This document shows, one piece after another, positions 6,110-6,328 of a DNA stretch of 6,328 nucleotides (its first letter is position 1; each line of letters begins with the position of its first letter). The notes beneath the pieces are model-generated. The model saw nothing but the letters and a program-made list of their open reading frames with translations. It did not search any database and was not told the DNA's origin. Origin of the DNA: Chloroflexota bacterium (lineage in GTDB: Bacteria; Chloroflexota; UBA6077; JADZDV01). The position numbers and the translations under genes were made by a program. Where the stretch lies: contig JADZDV010000033.1 of NCBI GenBank assembly GCA_020850915.1, positions 1 through 6,328 on the forward strand, in the 5' to 3' direction.

Positions 6110-6186
6110 CGTGTGTCACCCCCGGGGATCGCTGAACACCAGCACCTCCTGGCGCCGCTATGGTAGACGGCCCGGCTCGCGCGCAC
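6106..6186 (-). CDS. Candidate 26-residue leader ORF coupled to the secreted-protein gene
   Basis: GTG at 6186 is preceded by a strong Shine-Dalgarno GGAGGAG (6199-6193) at 6-nt spacing. The frame runs 26 codons (starting MRASRAVYHSGARR, with CWC at residues 15-17) and stops at TGA 6108-6106, overlapping the ATG of the secreted-protein gene in an ATGA. That arrangement would allow translational coupling, as for a leader peptide or a small co-regulated protein. No domain is recognised. An internal AGGAGGTG at 6150-6143 precedes another GTG (6139) opening a 7-codon frame that also ends just before the ATG, so more than one leader reading is possible. The composition does not prove coding; the support is the ribosome binding site and the overlap only. 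Confidence 0.35.
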   Translation of the reverse strand: MRASRAVYHSGARRCWCSAIPGGDTR

Positions 6187-6226
6187 AACAAGCTCCTCCG
6201 ATGGGCTGAAGTCTTGATATAAGGCG

Positions 6227-6328
6227 TCAGGTTGGCAAGCCGTAGCGGGCGAAGACGGCCTCGCGGGAGCCGAGTTCAGGCGGCAAAGTTTTCAGGCGGA
6301 GGCCGGAGAGCACGGCCAGCTCCGCCAG
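6227..6328 (-). CDS. 3' end of an unidentified gene
   Basis: On the minus strand the frame is open from the window edge to TGA at 6229-6227, giving 33 C-terminal residues that end in SREAVFARYGLPT. Most codons end in G or C and the composition (Leu, Ala, Glu, Arg, Gly mixed with hydrophobics) is protein-like, unlike the Arg/Pro-rich alternatives on the other strand. I do not recognise the family from this fragment. It lies 40 bp upstream of the small ORF and 117 bp upstream of the secreted-protein gene on the same strand, so it could be the preceding gene of the same transcript. No clear terminator or promoter is visible in the gap. Confidence 0.5.
   Translation of the reverse strand: MAELAVLSGLRLKTLPPELGSREAVFARYGLPT

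Noticed and set aside
6216..6238. TTGCCA / TATATC promoter on the minus strand before the small ORF
   Set aside because: The spacer is 11 bp and the -35-like box lies inside the end of the upstream coding frame.
1..6328. CRISPR array, tRNA, rRNA or insertion sequence
   Set aside because: No regularly spaced identical repeats of suitable length outside the coding DNG tract, no tRNA-like cloverleaf, no transposase motifs and no terminal inverted repeats with target duplications were seen.

Overview
The window looks like a piece of a high-GC bacterial chromosome. Codon third positions are strongly G/C, GTG starts are common and Shine-Dalgarno motifs are recognisable. The tandem carboxymuconolactone-decarboxylase-like protein and a secreted protein with an Asp-Asn-Gly repeat tract followed by an ENGDSLQRTT-type domain suggest Chloroflexota (Thermomicrobia-like). 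This is an impression from protein style, not a proven placement.

Left part (1-3801, plus strand): a compact four-gene run. It holds the 3' part of a family 5 extracellular solute-binding protein, a DppB-type permease, a DppC-type permease, and a 2H phosphoesterase of the ThpR (RNA 2',3'-cyclic phosphodiesterase / '2'-5' RNA ligase') family. Gaps are 7 bp and 7 bp, and the last junction is a 4-bp GTGA overlap, so the genes are probably co-transcribed and translationally coupled. The first three form the binding and membrane parts of a peptide/nickel/oligosaccharide-type ABC importer. The DppD/DppF ATPases do not follow; they must lie upstream of the window or elsewhere.

Middle (3802-4326): about 525 bp without a convincing gene. 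It carries four copies of the octamer CTGGCAGC, and a GC-rich hairpin just before the ribosome binding site of the next gene. Then comes a 316-residue protein (4327-5277) built of two tandem carboxymuconolactone decarboxylase/AhpD-like halves with a constant 163-residue offset. The second half keeps the family His; the first half has Tyr in its place.

Right part (5278-6328): a perfect 17-bp inverted repeat lies between convergent genes and is a good bidirectional terminator candidate. The minus strand carries a secreted or membrane-anchored protein with a (DNG)n tract and a C-terminal domain containing three of the mature region's four Cys. Just upstream is a candidate 26-codon ORF with a strong Shine-Dalgarno that overlaps the secreted gene's start codon (ATGA). 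At the window edge is the last 33 codons of another minus-strand gene.

Most of the window is ordinary. The points worth a second look are the asymmetric tandem CMD protein, the small coupled ORF with the DNG-repeat secreted protein, thpR appended to an ABC transporter operon, and the repeated octamer in the 525-bp gap.
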